A stretch of 64,000 nucleotides of DNA from Leptospira stimsonii (GCF_003545885.1 NZ_QHCT01000001.1:1116001-1180000); one strand, 5' to 3'; positions 1 to 10,150 are shown, counted from the first letter of the stretch. Made by a program: numbers and translations. Notes: generated from the sequence alone by a model not told the origin.

Positions 1-1064
1 GATTCGTATGCTTTTTGAAACGTGCGGACGTTCCCTTCTAACATTGCCGCATAACGGTATTTAATCGCTCCTCGATCCTCTAACTCGGCGAAATCTACGA
101 TGGACGGTGCGTTGTTTCCAAGAACTTCTTCGATTCGTTCGAAGGCGATTCTTTCCCTTGCAATAAGGTCCCGCGGACCGATTTTGATCACGGATGGAAC
201 CTGGCTATGACCTAAGTGATCGATCGATTTGGATTTTAGAACGACGTTTCCTGAAAATCCTCCGTCGAGACATTTGAACTCGACGTCTTTGCAGTCTCGA
301 AAAAGGAACAGGAGTAATTTTTCATCCGTTTCGTTTACTTTATAATCTTCTTCGAATCTGAAATGGTCCGTGGAAATTCTGGAATGTGTGATTCTTTTTT
401 CTAAATTTGGAACACTTCCATTTAAGAAAGAAGTAAAAGCTCCGATGGAAGGAAAGATTTTGATTCCTAAAATCTCTTTCATCTGATCTAAAGCGATAAA
501 ATGCATTCCGATGGAAGAGGATGCGGTTAAGGCGGAGCATATCGCAATCTCCCATTGCGGATATCTCGTTTTGATATCGTAAGCAAGAAATTGAACTTTT
601 GCCTCGGTCCAAACTCCGGAAATTCCCACTTTCAGAGGATGTTCCTTCAAAGGTTCAAGAATTTTCTCAAGATTCGTTTTTACGAAATCGTTTAGTCCGG
701 ATGCGTCTACGATTCGGTGTCTTTTCTTTTGTTCCTCTTGAAGCCAAGATTCAAAAACGAATTCTGCGCCTTTGGTATTCTGAATGCAATGCGGTCCGAA
801 TTGACGAAGATGATCCTTTTGAGAAGAATCCGAAGCGTCGTGCCAATCTCGAATATGAACGATCCAGAGATCATCCGGTTCTACGGAATAAGCCCATTCG
901 ATCAATGAATCGATCGGACCGTATTCCACCATTTCGCCTAACAATCGCTTTGACTCTTGATAACCGACATGCAATGCATTCGGAAGAGGATCATATTTTT
1001 CAAGAAGGGCGGTAAAATCGTTTTGAAGACATTGAGTTAGAAGAATTGCTTTTGGAATTTGCAT
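1..1064 (-). CDS. Isochorismatase-like domain fused to kinase-like domain (3' end outside window)
   Basis: I translated this frame by hand; it stays open from an ATG at 1064 to the window edge (about 354 residues, C-terminus missing). Residues 1-200 look like the isochorismatase/nicotinamidase fold: TQCLQNDF (10-17), a VHIRDWH segment (69-75), GPHCIQNTKGAEF (90-102) and GVWTEAKV (150-157). The usual catalytic Asp before QNDF is Cys12 here and the usual nucleophilic Cys of the T-D-x-C-V motif is Lys156, so hydrolase activity is doubtful. Residues 265-355 carry GGFSGNVVLKSK and VIKIGPRDLIARE, which resemble the glycine loop and beta-3 lysine of an aminoglycoside-phosphotransferase-like kinase lobe. 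The function is unknown; a regulatory or binding role is an inference. The gene stands alone, about 450 bp from the divergent hydrolase. Confidence 0.75.
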   Translation of the reverse strand, partial: MQIPKAILLTQCLQNDFTALLEKYDPLPNALHVGYQESKRLLGEMVEYGPIDSLIEWAYSVEPDDLWIVHIRDWHDASDSSQKDHLRQFGPHCIQNTKGAEFVFESWLQEEQKKRHRIVDASGLNDFVKTNLEKILEPLKEHPLKVGISGVWTEAKVQFLAYDIKTRYPQWEIAICSALTASSSIGMHFIALDQMKEILGIKIFPSIGAFTSFLNGSVPNLEKRITHSRISTDHFRFEEDYKVNETDEKLLLFLFRDCKDVEFKCLDGGFSGNVVLKSKSIDHLGHSQVPSVIKIGPRDLIARERIAFERIEEVLGNNAPSIVDFAELEDRGAIKYRYAAMLEGNVRTFQKAYE

Positions 1065-1511
1065 TGTGATCCGTTCAAAAGACCGCGGAAGATTCTAAAG
1101 TCGGAATTCGTATTCTTTAGAACTCGACTTTTCGATGGTTCCGGTCGAATGAAGAAACTAATTCCGAAAAGAAAAAAAGCAAACGGTTTTTCGTGTACCA
1201 AAATGGGGAGCCGAATAAAAATTTGATTCTATTTTTTGAGCGGATCATTCCATTTCGGAGATCGATTCTGCGATTCTATATTTTTTAACGTCGAGATTCT
1301 TGTACAAATAACTCTAATTCGGAAGGAAATTAGAATCATTATTGAATAAAGAGGAATATAAGAATATTCAAATAATCTTTTTTTCTTTTAGATTTAAATT
1401 ATTCAATTGTTAGATAAAAAAATTTTGTCATTCCGTTCATAAAATAAGCAATATTCGATTGACTGAAGCATTCGTTTGGGTAGTTTACGTTTTCCAAATG
1501 GTAGCCATGAA
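1065..1511. other. AT-rich divergent intergenic region
   Basis: This spacer between the leftward fusion gene and the rightward hydrolase has no convincing ORF. The part from about 1340 to 1450 is very AT-rich and is the likely promoter region for the hydrolase. I could not fix a -35/-10 pair with confidence. Confidence 0.5.
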
Positions 1512-2447
1512 ATGAGGCGAATAATTTTTTTTATTAGTGTAGTCAGCATATCCTATGCGATGGCCGTATTCTATTTTTCGGATCAGATTATACATTTTAA
1601 GACAAAAACGTTGGAAGAAGATCGCAGAGAACAGGCAATCGCTTCTTTCGCCAAATTGGGATTAAATGATCCTCCGTCCGAAGTGACAATTAAATTAAAG
1701 GACGTTACCATTCGTGCTTGGTTGTTTGAACCGAAGTATAAGAATCGATGTGGATCTGTAATCACGCACGGTTATACGGTTACACGTTTTTCAGTGCTTA
1801 AATACGCTCAGTTTTTTTACAAGCTCGGCTGTCCTTCTTTAGTGTATGACGTTCGTTATCATGGTCTGAGTTCAGGTGATTCATCCACATACGGTTTTTA
1901 TGAAAAGGACGACCTTTTGCAAATCATTCAATGGTTTAAGAATCGAACGGGATTGAAGTCTTCGGAAATAGCGGTTGCCGGTCAATCGATGGGTGCCGCC
2001 ATTTCCCTTTTGGCCGCGGCTAAATCAAAAGAGAGGTTTTCATTCCTTTTAGCGGATTCATCTTATAGTAAAGCGACTGTGGTTTTTCGCGAGAGAGCAA
2101 TCGTTCAATATTCTAAACTCATCTTAACGATGTTGCCTTCCGCGATATGGTTGGCATCCGTACGTTCCGGGGCTGACTTGAAAGATTCCTCTCCCGAATC
2201 CTTCGCCGAGATGATACAAACACCTACTTTGCTGATGCACTCTGCCGCGGACGTTGCTACCTTACCTTCGCATTCGGAAAGAATTTATTCTAAATTATCG
2301 GTAAGAGAAAAAGAACTCCACCTAACACAATGGAATGCAAAACACAGTGAAAACTGGAACCGGAATCCTCAAGAATACGAGAGGATCATTCGTTCTTTCA
2401 TTATCCGATACAGGATAGCCCCATTCTATAACCTTATTAGTCGTTAG
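1512..2447 (+). CDS. Membrane-anchored alpha/beta hydrolase
   Basis: A predicted serine hydrolase of the alpha/beta fold. The N-terminus from the ATG at 1512 (MRRIIFFISVVSISYAMAV) is a signal anchor or signal peptide, so the catalytic part should lie outside the inner membrane. The oxyanion region is HGYTVTRFS, the nucleophile elbow is GQSMGAA, and candidate acid and base residues are in HSAADV and NAKHSEN near the C-terminus. The frame is open back to a TTG at 1476, but the ATG puts the hydrophobic segment at the very N-terminus and is preferred; neither start has a strong Shine-Dalgarno sequence. It ends 11 bp inside the 3' end of the convergent PilZ gene. The substrate cannot be read from sequence; a BAAT/dienelactone-hydrolase-like esterase is most likely. 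Confidence 0.85.
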   Translation: MRRIIFFISVVSISYAMAVFYFSDQIIHFKTKTLEEDRREQAIASFAKLGLNDPPSEVTIKLKDVTIRAWLFEPKYKNRCGSVITHGYTVTRFSVLKYAQFFYKLGCPSLVYDVRYHGLSSGDSSTYGFYEKDDLLQIIQWFKNRTGLKSSEIAVAGQSMGAAISLLAAAKSKERFSFLLADSSYSKATVVFRERAIVQYSKLILTMLPSAIWLASVRSGADLKDSSPESFAEMIQTPTLLMHSAADVATLPSHSERIYSKLSVREKELHLTQWNAKHSENWNRNPQEYERIIRSFIIRYRIAPFYNLISR

Positions 2448-4095
2448 CATCCATTTCCGTTTCTGCGTTATTTTTTGCGGAGTCGGTTTGATAACTATCT
2501 ATGAAACGTTTTATGATTTCATAATCCAGAACCTTTTTTACGATGTTCGATTGAATGATTCCATTTTGCGTTTCTTTTATCATTCTCTGGGAATTATCCA
2601 TAAATTTAGCATATTCAATATATGTTTTATAGATCGGAGAAAGGATCTTATACCCCATTGTTTTAGGTAAAACCCCTTGTCCGTCAAGATATCTTGACAT
2701 ATCCCTGTAGAGTTCGTTCCATCGCATCGGATCCAGTTTTAGGCCGCCGTAAGTGCCTACTCGCCGGTGAACCATTATTACGTCCAAAATCAAATCTCTG
2801 TCGTTCTTCCTAAGTGTATATTTAATTCCGGTTTTTTCAAAGCCAAGCGGTTCGTAGACTTTCCAAAGATAAGGATCGGTAGCGGCCACGATATAGGATT
2901 TATTCGTGGTAATTAGAACGTGAAAAATACGTTCAAATATACCCATAAGAATATCGCTTTTTCGATAATCGTGATGCATACACAAACCGACTACTTCTAT
3001 CATATCTCTCGCGTTTGGTAACTTTTTGAATTCTTCCGGTTTAATATGTCTTTGCAATTCGAAAGGTATATCCTCTCCATTAGCGAAGAATACGTTAGCG
3101 CTTCCTATTAGCCGATTATGGTGCCAGGCGGTTATGATTCTACTATTTGGATCATACCAATGCGAGACGTCCGATAGGTCCGCCTCTTTTTTTAATTTTT
3201 TTACGGCAGAATATGCAAGTTTCCTTAACTTTAGAACCTCGACATACTCCTGTTGCGATTTCACGAATCTATACGTCATTATATTCTTGATATTAGCCGT
3301 ATTGAATCCTAATTTACGAAGCGAAAAAGGTCCTATATCGATGAGTCTTAAAAAATATCGTACTATAGCTTTCTCCGTATTTTCGGAAAGGAAATCTATA
3401 TTCGCAATAAAACTGATTCCACCTGCGATGGGTTGGACCGCCTCCACTTTTGCATGAATCGGTTCGTTTCCGCTAAAAAGATTCAGACTAAATACAATTT
3501 CCATCGAAGGGAAGATAGCTAAGGATTGGTCATAGTTTTCGATAAGAAATCGTTTTCTCGCGATTCTCCTAACCTTGATGAGAGAGGTTTGATCATAGAG
3601 AAAAGGATGATCCATCAATCCGAAAAGAGGAATCTGATCCGAGATCTCCATCATAGTTTCCGATCGATCTTGAAAAAGATCTTCCGAGCCTAAAATTCGA
3701 TGGAGTCCCAGTCTTATGGGTTGGTCTTCCTTTTGAGATCGATTTGCGATCCTACAGACGAAACTATATGGATTTGTATCTTTTGGAGAAAGACGAAAAT
3801 CTACCTGTATTGAAATATTCTTTTTAAGATCTTCGCTTAACAAATGAAGATCTTTGTCCAGACTTTCTATTCCAAGACCGAGAGATGAGTAGTCGAGAAC
3901 TCGAAATTCTTTCGCTTCCTTCCAATTTGGATGAGAAGCGAATAACAAGATATCTCCTCCCATACGAACGTCGATTCGCCCGTGTTGTCTTCTTTCCGTG
4001 GACGGGGCATACTGTTTTACGTTCTTAATGTTCGAAACTAATGTATCTTCAAAGTTCATTGTGGTTTCCGTTATTTTCAAAGTATTTTGCTTCAT
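2437..4095 (-). CDS. PilZ domain protein with FeeM/GNAT-like acyltransferase domain
   Basis: A 552-residue cytoplasmic protein. The N-terminal PilZ domain (about 34-125) has both c-di-GMP binding elements: RQHGR (R36, R40) and D68-Y-S70-S-L-G73. A second, more diverged PilZ-like beta domain follows (about 165-265, with RKRF). The C-terminal half (about 275-480) resembles the N-acyl amino acid synthase FeeM / autoinducer-synthase branch of the GNAT fold: LRKLAYS, a WYDP loop, LIGSANVFF, IEVVGLCMHHDYRKSDI and VYEPLGF. I infer a c-di-GMP-controlled acyltransferase; the acyl donor and acceptor are unknown. The ATG at 4095 gives a 47-bp overlap with the upstream SpoIIE gene, and an in-frame ATG at 4059 gives an 11-bp overlap. 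Either way translation is probably coupled, so the two products likely act in one pathway. Confidence 0.8.
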   Translation of the reverse strand: MKQNTLKITETTMNFEDTLVSNIKNVKQYAPSTERRQHGRIDVRMGGDILLFASHPNWKEAKEFRVLDYSSLGLGIESLDKDLHLLSEDLKKNISIQVDFRLSPKDTNPYSFVCRIANRSQKEDQPIRLGLHRILGSEDLFQDRSETMMEISDQIPLFGLMDHPFLYDQTSLIKVRRIARKRFLIENYDQSLAIFPSMEIVFSLNLFSGNEPIHAKVEAVQPIAGGISFIANIDFLSENTEKAIVRYFLRLIDIGPFSLRKLGFNTANIKNIMTYRFVKSQQEYVEVLKLRKLAYSAVKKLKKEADLSDVSHWYDPNSRIITAWHHNRLIGSANVFFANGEDIPFELQRHIKPEEFKKLPNARDMIEVVGLCMHHDYRKSDILMGIFERIFHVLITTNKSYIVAATDPYLWKVYEPLGFEKTGIKYTLRKNDRDLILDVIMVHRRVGTYGGLKLDPMRWNELYRDMSRYLDGQGVLPKTMGYKILSPIYKTYIEYAKFMDNSQRMIKETQNGIIQSNIVKKVLDYEIIKRFIDSYQTDSAKNNAETEMDAND

Positions 4096-6925
4096 TTATC
4101 AGCATCGTTGCACGACTAATATCGCCGGCGGTCTGGTAAATTTCAGATAGGTGTATCAAGTTCTGTTTGTGCTCCGGATTTCGTAGTCTCAAGCGCTCCC
4201 CGAAGTCAGTGGCGTTCTTTAAATTACCTGAATTTTTATAACATTTAGATATGATAAATAGACAATCCGAATCTTCGGGCGTCGCGTTGCTATAGTTTAA
4301 CGCCGCTTCGGCGGCCTTCTGATATTCTTTTTTCTGAATGTAGACATTCGTAAGAAGTTTGAGAATTTTCCGATTTTTCCTGTAAATAGGATCTTTCTCT
4401 AAAATCGCTTCAAGAAGCGGAATCGTTTCATCGTAATTTTTTTGTTTAAACTCGTTTCTCGCCTTCGCGTATGTCTTATTTACTTCATCCGATTCGGAAA
4501 GTTCTGGTACGTTTCCTAATTTATATTCAACCCGTATCAAGGATATGTCGTCAGTAACCTCTCCCGCAATTTTTATCTCCTTAACGATTTCTTGAAGATT
4601 ACCGTTTCCTTTCTCTACACATCTTAAAAAGAAATCCTCATTTTCATTCATGTTTGTTCCATTTTCACCTTGAATCAGAATATCATCTCGTCCGTCTGAT
4701 CCTATGATTAGAACGTCTTCGGGTTGAAATTGAAAAGTATTGATATGAAGGCTTGTTTCCATATTGATCGGCATTCCAAGTTTTCTATAAAAAAATCGAT
4801 GAGGTAGAAAGTTTGCGACTCCGTCTCGATAATAGGCCGGGAGAGGATGTTCGGCGTTCATGTAGTAAAGTAAACCAGATTCTTCATCAAGAAGAGAAAC
4901 AAAGACGGAAACCAACATGGTTCCATCGAAGCTCGTGAATATATTATGAAGTTCTATAAAAGTATTTTTTAACCAACGTTCCGGAAAAAGATTCATTACG
5001 TCGAAAGAGTTTCTTGACCTTTCTAAAATGGCTTCGAAGACAGATCCGAGAACTAAAGCTCCGCCCGCACCTTGAATCGATTTACCCATTGCGTCGCCGT
5101 TTAGGATGACAGTGTAAGATCTTCCTTTCAGATTTATCTTGCTTGATACACAAAGATCTCCTCCGATTTCCGAAGCCCATCGTTTGAACTGAAATTTCTT
5201 TTTTTGCTCGGTTAAGAATTCCACAAAAATGTTTTCCGATTTGGATTTATTTTGAGCGAGAGGTTGGATAAGGAGGGACGTAAGGTAATAGTCCGCGTCT
5301 TGTTTCGTTTTTAACTCTTGAACTTTTTCCAAGCTTTGTTGTAACTCGTGGGTTCTTTCCACCACCTTTTCTTCCAAAGTCTCCGCATATTCTTTTAGTT
5401 TCTCCTGCGCCGAACGAATCGAAGCGACCATATGATTGAAGGATCTGGATAAGAATCCGATTTCATCCTCCGCCTGAACAGGAACGGAAACGTCATACTC
5501 TCCCTCGTTGACTTGTTTTACTCCGCTTAAAAGAAGCATCAAAGGACGAATCAAACCTCCGTGGAAAAGATAAGGAAAAAGGAGGAGAATCAAAAGTGCG
5601 GTAAATACAATCAACATCGCCATTTTTAGTACGATCGAATGAACCATTTGCAAATAGGAAGAATAAGGAAAGGCGACCTCGAAAATCATATCTTCGGTCT
5701 TAATCAAATAACGAATCAGAAGAATGGTTTCGCCGCTCGGAAGTTTAAGAGACCGATACATACGATTCGAAACAGCGGTGGAAGAACTTTCTTCGATTCC
5801 GTAGTAATCTTTCCATTCTTCCTTGGAAGAAACCGATTTTTTTTGAAGTCGATTTAGATATTTTCCCATTTCATTCGCTTCACTTTGAAATAGGATCTTC
5901 TGCTGAATCGTATTCAATTTTTTATATTCTATTTTAAAAGAAGAGGCGAATAATCCGTCACTTTTGGGTCTTGAGGATACGTATATAACGTCGTCCGGAA
6001 TAACAGATTTATTTAATTTAGGAATATTCTTGAGAATTGTTTCGACTTCTATGTTTCTAGCCTCGTCGTAATAGGTTTCATTGATACGAAACGTGATCCT
6101 TGATACGATGCTAAGGATCGTGAGCGTAGAAACTAAGGTAACGCCTACGATCTTAACCATAAAGGACGAAGGTTGTGGAGAATTATTTAGATATATTACG
6201 GTATAGATAAACAATTGTAAACTGGTAGCGGAAGTAAGGAGAAGTTGAAAGTCGGCAAATGAGATCTTCTTAGCCGCGTATAAAACGTAAACAGCGGAGA
6301 AACAAGTATGCAAGATAACCGCCCAACCAAAGGAGCGCAACATTCTCGCATTAGGGCTTAATAGGTGAAAGAATCGATTTTCTTTCATGTTCTCAATCTT
6401 TCTGAATTCGCGTTCCTCGCTCACGGTCTTTCGAAAGATTACGGAAAGAATCCACAAAAAAGTCAGAAAGTGGATTAGGCCCATAGGAGCGGTGGATTGG
6501 GGAGTTTGAAATTCAAAAAGTTGAGTCTCGAAGTTGTAGAAGACTTCGGAATTAAGATTATTTAATATATAATATGTATAACCGAAAAGTCCGAGCGCCG
6601 CTACAAAGATAAAAGAGAAGTAGGATTCTTTTTTGTTACGATTTTTCGGAAAAGAATAGATGAAAGAAAGTAAAACTAAATTCGAAAAACAAGTATAAAG
6701 TGCGATTATAAAGCTCGCAGGCTTTGCAAGTTCCGAAATGAAAACGCTGGTTCTTAAAACGAAGCCGAGGTTCAGTAGTAGCGCAAAAAAGAAATAGCCA
6801 ACTAAGAGCCAAGTTTGTTTAGACTTTCCCTTTAAACTCAAAAGGTAAACCAGGAGAAAGGAGGAGAATATCGTTCCTGAGATATAGCCTATCGAGTAGT
6901 AGTTGAGCTGAAGAAAATTCGCCAT
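4049..6925 (-). CDS. Multi-TM sensor SpoIIE/PP2C phosphatase with HAMP and TPR domains
   Basis: A 958-residue membrane signalling phosphatase. Residues 1-260 hold about seven hydrophobic helices, followed by a sensory loop, one more membrane segment near 430-455, a HAMP-like linker (GVKQVNEGEYDVSVPV onward), a coiled coil (about 520-570) and a PP2C/SpoIIE domain (about 585-770). The phosphatase motifs are intact: IGGDLCV, NGDAMGKS, AEHPLP, SDGRDD and TDDISL. TPR repeats fill about 800-950. By family precedent (RsbU/SpoIIE) it dephosphorylates a STAS antagonist; one such gene lies at 28213-28620, but pairing is not shown. The start has a good AAGGAA ribosome site. It is the first gene of a two-gene unit with the PilZ/FeeM gene, so the signal may be passed to that protein. 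Confidence 0.88.
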   Translation of the reverse strand: MANFLQLNYYSIGYISGTIFSSFLLVYLLSLKGKSKQTWLLVGYFFFALLLNLGFVLRTSVFISELAKPASFIIALYTCFSNLVLLSFIYSFPKNRNKKESYFSFIFVAALGLFGYTYYILNNLNSEVFYNFETQLFEFQTPQSTAPMGLIHFLTFLWILSVIFRKTVSEEREFRKIENMKENRFFHLLSPNARMLRSFGWAVILHTCFSAVYVLYAAKKISFADFQLLLTSATSLQLFIYTVIYLNNSPQPSSFMVKIVGVTLVSTLTILSIVSRITFRINETYYDEARNIEVETILKNIPKLNKSVIPDDVIYVSSRPKSDGLFASSFKIEYKKLNTIQQKILFQSEANEMGKYLNRLQKKSVSSKEEWKDYYGIEESSSTAVSNRMYRSLKLPSGETILLIRYLIKTEDMIFEVAFPYSSYLQMVHSIVLKMAMLIVFTALLILLLFPYLFHGGLIRPLMLLLSGVKQVNEGEYDVSVPVQAEDEIGFLSRSFNHMVASIRSAQEKLKEYAETLEEKVVERTHELQQSLEKVQELKTKQDADYYLTSLLIQPLAQNKSKSENIFVEFLTEQKKKFQFKRWASEIGGDLCVSSKINLKGRSYTVILNGDAMGKSIQGAGGALVLGSVFEAILERSRNSFDVMNLFPERWLKNTFIELHNIFTSFDGTMLVSVFVSLLDEESGLLYYMNAEHPLPAYYRDGVANFLPHRFFYRKLGMPINMETSLHINTFQFQPEDVLIIGSDGRDDILIQGENGTNMNENEDFFLRCVEKGNGNLQEIVKEIKIAGEVTDDISLIRVEYKLGNVPELSESDEVNKTYAKARNEFKQKNYDETIPLLEAILEKDPIYRKNRKILKLLTNVYIQKKEYQKAAEAALNYSNATPEDSDCLFIISKCYKNSGNLKNATDFGERLRLRNPEHKQNLIHLSEIYQTAGDISRATMLINEAKYFENNGNHNEL

Positions 6926-7279
6926 TGTAATTCCTTTTCGAATAAATGCATGAAAAATTCTGAAGGGATATTAAATGGACTTGAAATTATAGAGTCAAAC
7001 TGTTAATTTATTTCCTCATTGAAATTTGATTATTATAGAACGGATAGAATGAAAAAAACCAGTTACGCATAGCGACGATTAGATTAGAATTGAAAATCAA
7101 AGTATTGCCATCTGGTTTTGAAAACGTTTTATGTTTTGATGCGGCGCATCAGGATCATTCTCCAAGGATATCGTTTGGTTCAATGCAAAAGTTCTACATT
7201 AGGACTTTTCAATAGTAGAATATTCGATATACCGAACTGAGATAGGAATAACAGACGCTAAAAGCGAAAGAAGGTGAAA
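6926..7279. other. Divergent intergenic region
   Basis: No gene is visible in this spacer, which must hold promoters for both the leftward SpoIIE gene and the rightward adenylate-forming gene. A short inverted repeat, GATGC-GGC-GCATC, lies at 7138-7150; its role is unknown. Confidence 0.4.
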
Positions 7280-8263
7280 ATGGAACAATATGTTGGAAAG
7301 AATTATCTCAAAACTGAATATTTAGAAATCCTAAAAAAGGGAAGATTGACCGAGCTGGAACGGGATGCCTTTCTTCGAAAGGAATCTTTGGGTGAAGATA
7401 TCATAATTCAAGCCTCAAGTGGAAGCACTTCCGAGCCCTTGCTCATTCCGCGCTCCAAAGCGGATGTCGCCGACATCGCAAAGAGGGTGATCCGTCCTTA
7501 TGCCGAATTTTATCAATCTTATCCGGAAAGAATCGCTCTTTTTGGAGGAATCTCTCATACGGAGGCGGCGGTAAAATTACAAATGGGATCGATCACGATG
7601 AGGTCGTTTCAATTGGATGAGGTCGATCAATTGGATACGTTCGATCCTAATGTAATTTCTTGTTATCCAAGCGTTGTTCGGGAGTTAGTCGACGATTCGG
7701 CTGTTTTTTTGAAAAATCTAAAAGCTATCAAACTTGGAGGGGAAAGAATTTATTCTTCCGATCTAACAAAGATATTTCGAAGATTTCCGAACATTCTACT
7801 GATCGAGCAATATGGCTCCACCGAAATGCCCGCTGTTGCACTGAGAATCTTTAAGAATGCGACGGATCCAACAAATTACCTGCTTCAGAACGAACGATTT
7901 TCCTTTCAGATTCCGATGGAAACGGATGGTTGGCATCCTTTGATCGTAAGGGATAACTTTGCCGATCTTCTCTTTCCGATCGGCAAGTTTTACGATATGG
8001 GTGACGATGTCCTTTGTCAGTCCGGAAAGATCATAGATGTAAGAAGAAGAGGGGATCGTTCTTTTGAATACAGAGAGGAAGTGGAAGATCTCTTGAATCT
8101 GGGTCTGACCAATGTTCAGATTGATTCGCAACGCGGTCAGATTTTCTATTCAGGAGATCCTGAAACGATCGGACCATACTCGATTAAGGGGAAAGCGTAT
8201 TCTTTTTCAAAACAAAAATTGAATCGAATTCACCCATCTAATAAATTACCGGTTTTGGTTTAA
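7280..8263 (+). CDS. Small stand-alone adenylate-forming enzyme (PaaK/LuxE-like)
   Basis: The 327-residue product has the hallmarks of the ANL superfamily: the phosphate-binding loop ASSGSTSEPL (about 45-54), LGGERIYS, the adenine-binding EQYGSTEMPA motif and YDMGDDV corresponding to the A7 aspartate motif. It is much shorter than phenylacetate-CoA ligase (about 430) and other acyl-CoA ligases, lacking a recognisable full C-terminal lid domain, so it may adenylate a carboxylate and pass it to a separate acceptor as LuxE-type enzymes do. The ATG at 7280 is chosen because AGAAGGTG sits just upstream; a GTG at 7274 would lie within that ribosome site. No acyl carrier, reductase or other biosynthetic partner is adjacent. 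The substrate is unknown. Confidence 0.72.
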   Translation: MEQYVGKNYLKTEYLEILKKGRLTELERDAFLRKESLGEDIIIQASSGSTSEPLLIPRSKADVADIAKRVIRPYAEFYQSYPERIALFGGISHTEAAVKLQMGSITMRSFQLDEVDQLDTFDPNVISCYPSVVRELVDDSAVFLKNLKAIKLGGERIYSSDLTKIFRRFPNILLIEQYGSTEMPAVALRIFKNATDPTNYLLQNERFSFQIPMETDGWHPLIVRDNFADLLFPIGKFYDMGDDVLCQSGKIIDVRRRGDRSFEYREEVEDLLNLGLTNVQIDSQRGQIFYSGDPETIGPYSIKGKAYSFSKQKLNRIHPSNKLPVLV

Positions 8264-8265
8264 GA

Positions 8266-8424
8266 TTTTTCCGCGCGAGCGATCGAAGCGTGGTCAAGTT
8301 ATTGCGAGTGGGTCGCGCTTCGTTCTGTTTTTCTTTGGCAATAACTTGACCGGAGCTAAGAGCGCGGTTCTGCGGAACTTAAAGACCTATTCTTTCCTTC
8401 GGAAGATCGACCGCAGAACGCGCC
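8266..8424. repeat. Nested inverted repeats
   Basis: Several arms interleave here: CGAAGCG (8284-8290) with CGCTTCG (8316-8322), GTCAAGTTATTGC (8293-8305) with its exact complement at 8338-8350, and GCGCGGTTCTGCGG (8362-8375) with CCGCAGAACGCGC (8411-8423). Transcribed, the region could form a multi-stem RNA. It follows the adenylate-forming gene and precedes a clear terminator. It may be a repeat-element remnant or a transcript end structure. Confidence 0.6.
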
Positions 8425-8449
8425 CGAGATATTTTTCAGAAAAATAAAA

Positions 8450-8484
8450 AACCCCCGAAACCTTTTTAGCTTTCGGGGGTTTTA
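8450..8484 (-). terminator. Rho-independent terminator of ccr
   Basis: The stem CCCCCGAAA (8452-8460) pairs with TTTCGGGGG (8471-8479). Reading leftward, it is followed by a T-rich run, so it terminates the leftward ccr gene 20-50 bp after its stop codon. A short T run on the other side may let it work weakly for the rightward gene too. Confidence 0.85.
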
Positions 8485-8503
8485 CGACTTACCGATTTGG
8501 AAA

Positions 8504-9752
<1,249 letters not shown>

Positions 9753-9800
9753 AGCACAGATTTCTGAACTTTGGTATTTCATCTACACCAATTTTTAGGG

Positions 9801-9828
9801 GAGTTCCCGCGTTTTTTCGGGGGAACTC
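9801..9828. repeat. Hairpin of the GGAGTTCC repeat family
   Basis: GAGTTCCC (9801-9808) pairs with GGGAACTC (9821-9828) around a T-rich loop. It lies just upstream of ccr, next to the tandem array, and shares its core with repeats across the window. It sits where the ccr promoter or leader should be, so an effect on ccr is possible. Confidence 0.65.
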
Positions 9829-9838
9829 AGATCCGTTG

Positions 9839-10068
9839 CGCAGGAGTTCCTACTTTTATTGATATAAGAATCCGCACTTGAAATCAGGGAACCGCAGGAG
9901 TTCCTACTTTTTTGATATAAGAATCCGCACTTGAAATCAGGGAACCGCAGGAGTTCCTACTTTTTTTGATATAAGAATCCGCACTTGAAATCAGGGAACC
10001 GCAGGAGTTCCTACTTTTTTTGAAATAAGAATCCGCACTTGAAATTAGGAAACCGCAGGAGTTCCTAC
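9839..10068. repeat. Tandem array of 53-54 bp repeats
   Basis: The segment CAGGAGTTCCTAC recurs at 9841, 9895, 9948, 10002 and 10056, a period of 53-54 bp with four nearly identical units. Each unit also carries GATATAAGAATCCGCACTTG and AATCAGGGAACCG. Unit length changes only in the T run. There are no unique spacers, so this is a tandem repeat and not a CRISPR. It fills the space between ccr and the HEAT-like gene. Confidence 0.95.
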
Positions 10069-10150
10069 AAGAAAGCCGTATGGAAGAACTCGAAAGCGGC
10101 TCTTTACGAACAAAGGCGAGCCAAATCTGGGCACTACCAAACTCTAGTTT

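Noticed and set aside
9839..10068. Possible CRISPR array
   Set aside because: Units are almost identical over their whole length with no unique spacers, and no cas gene lies nearby.
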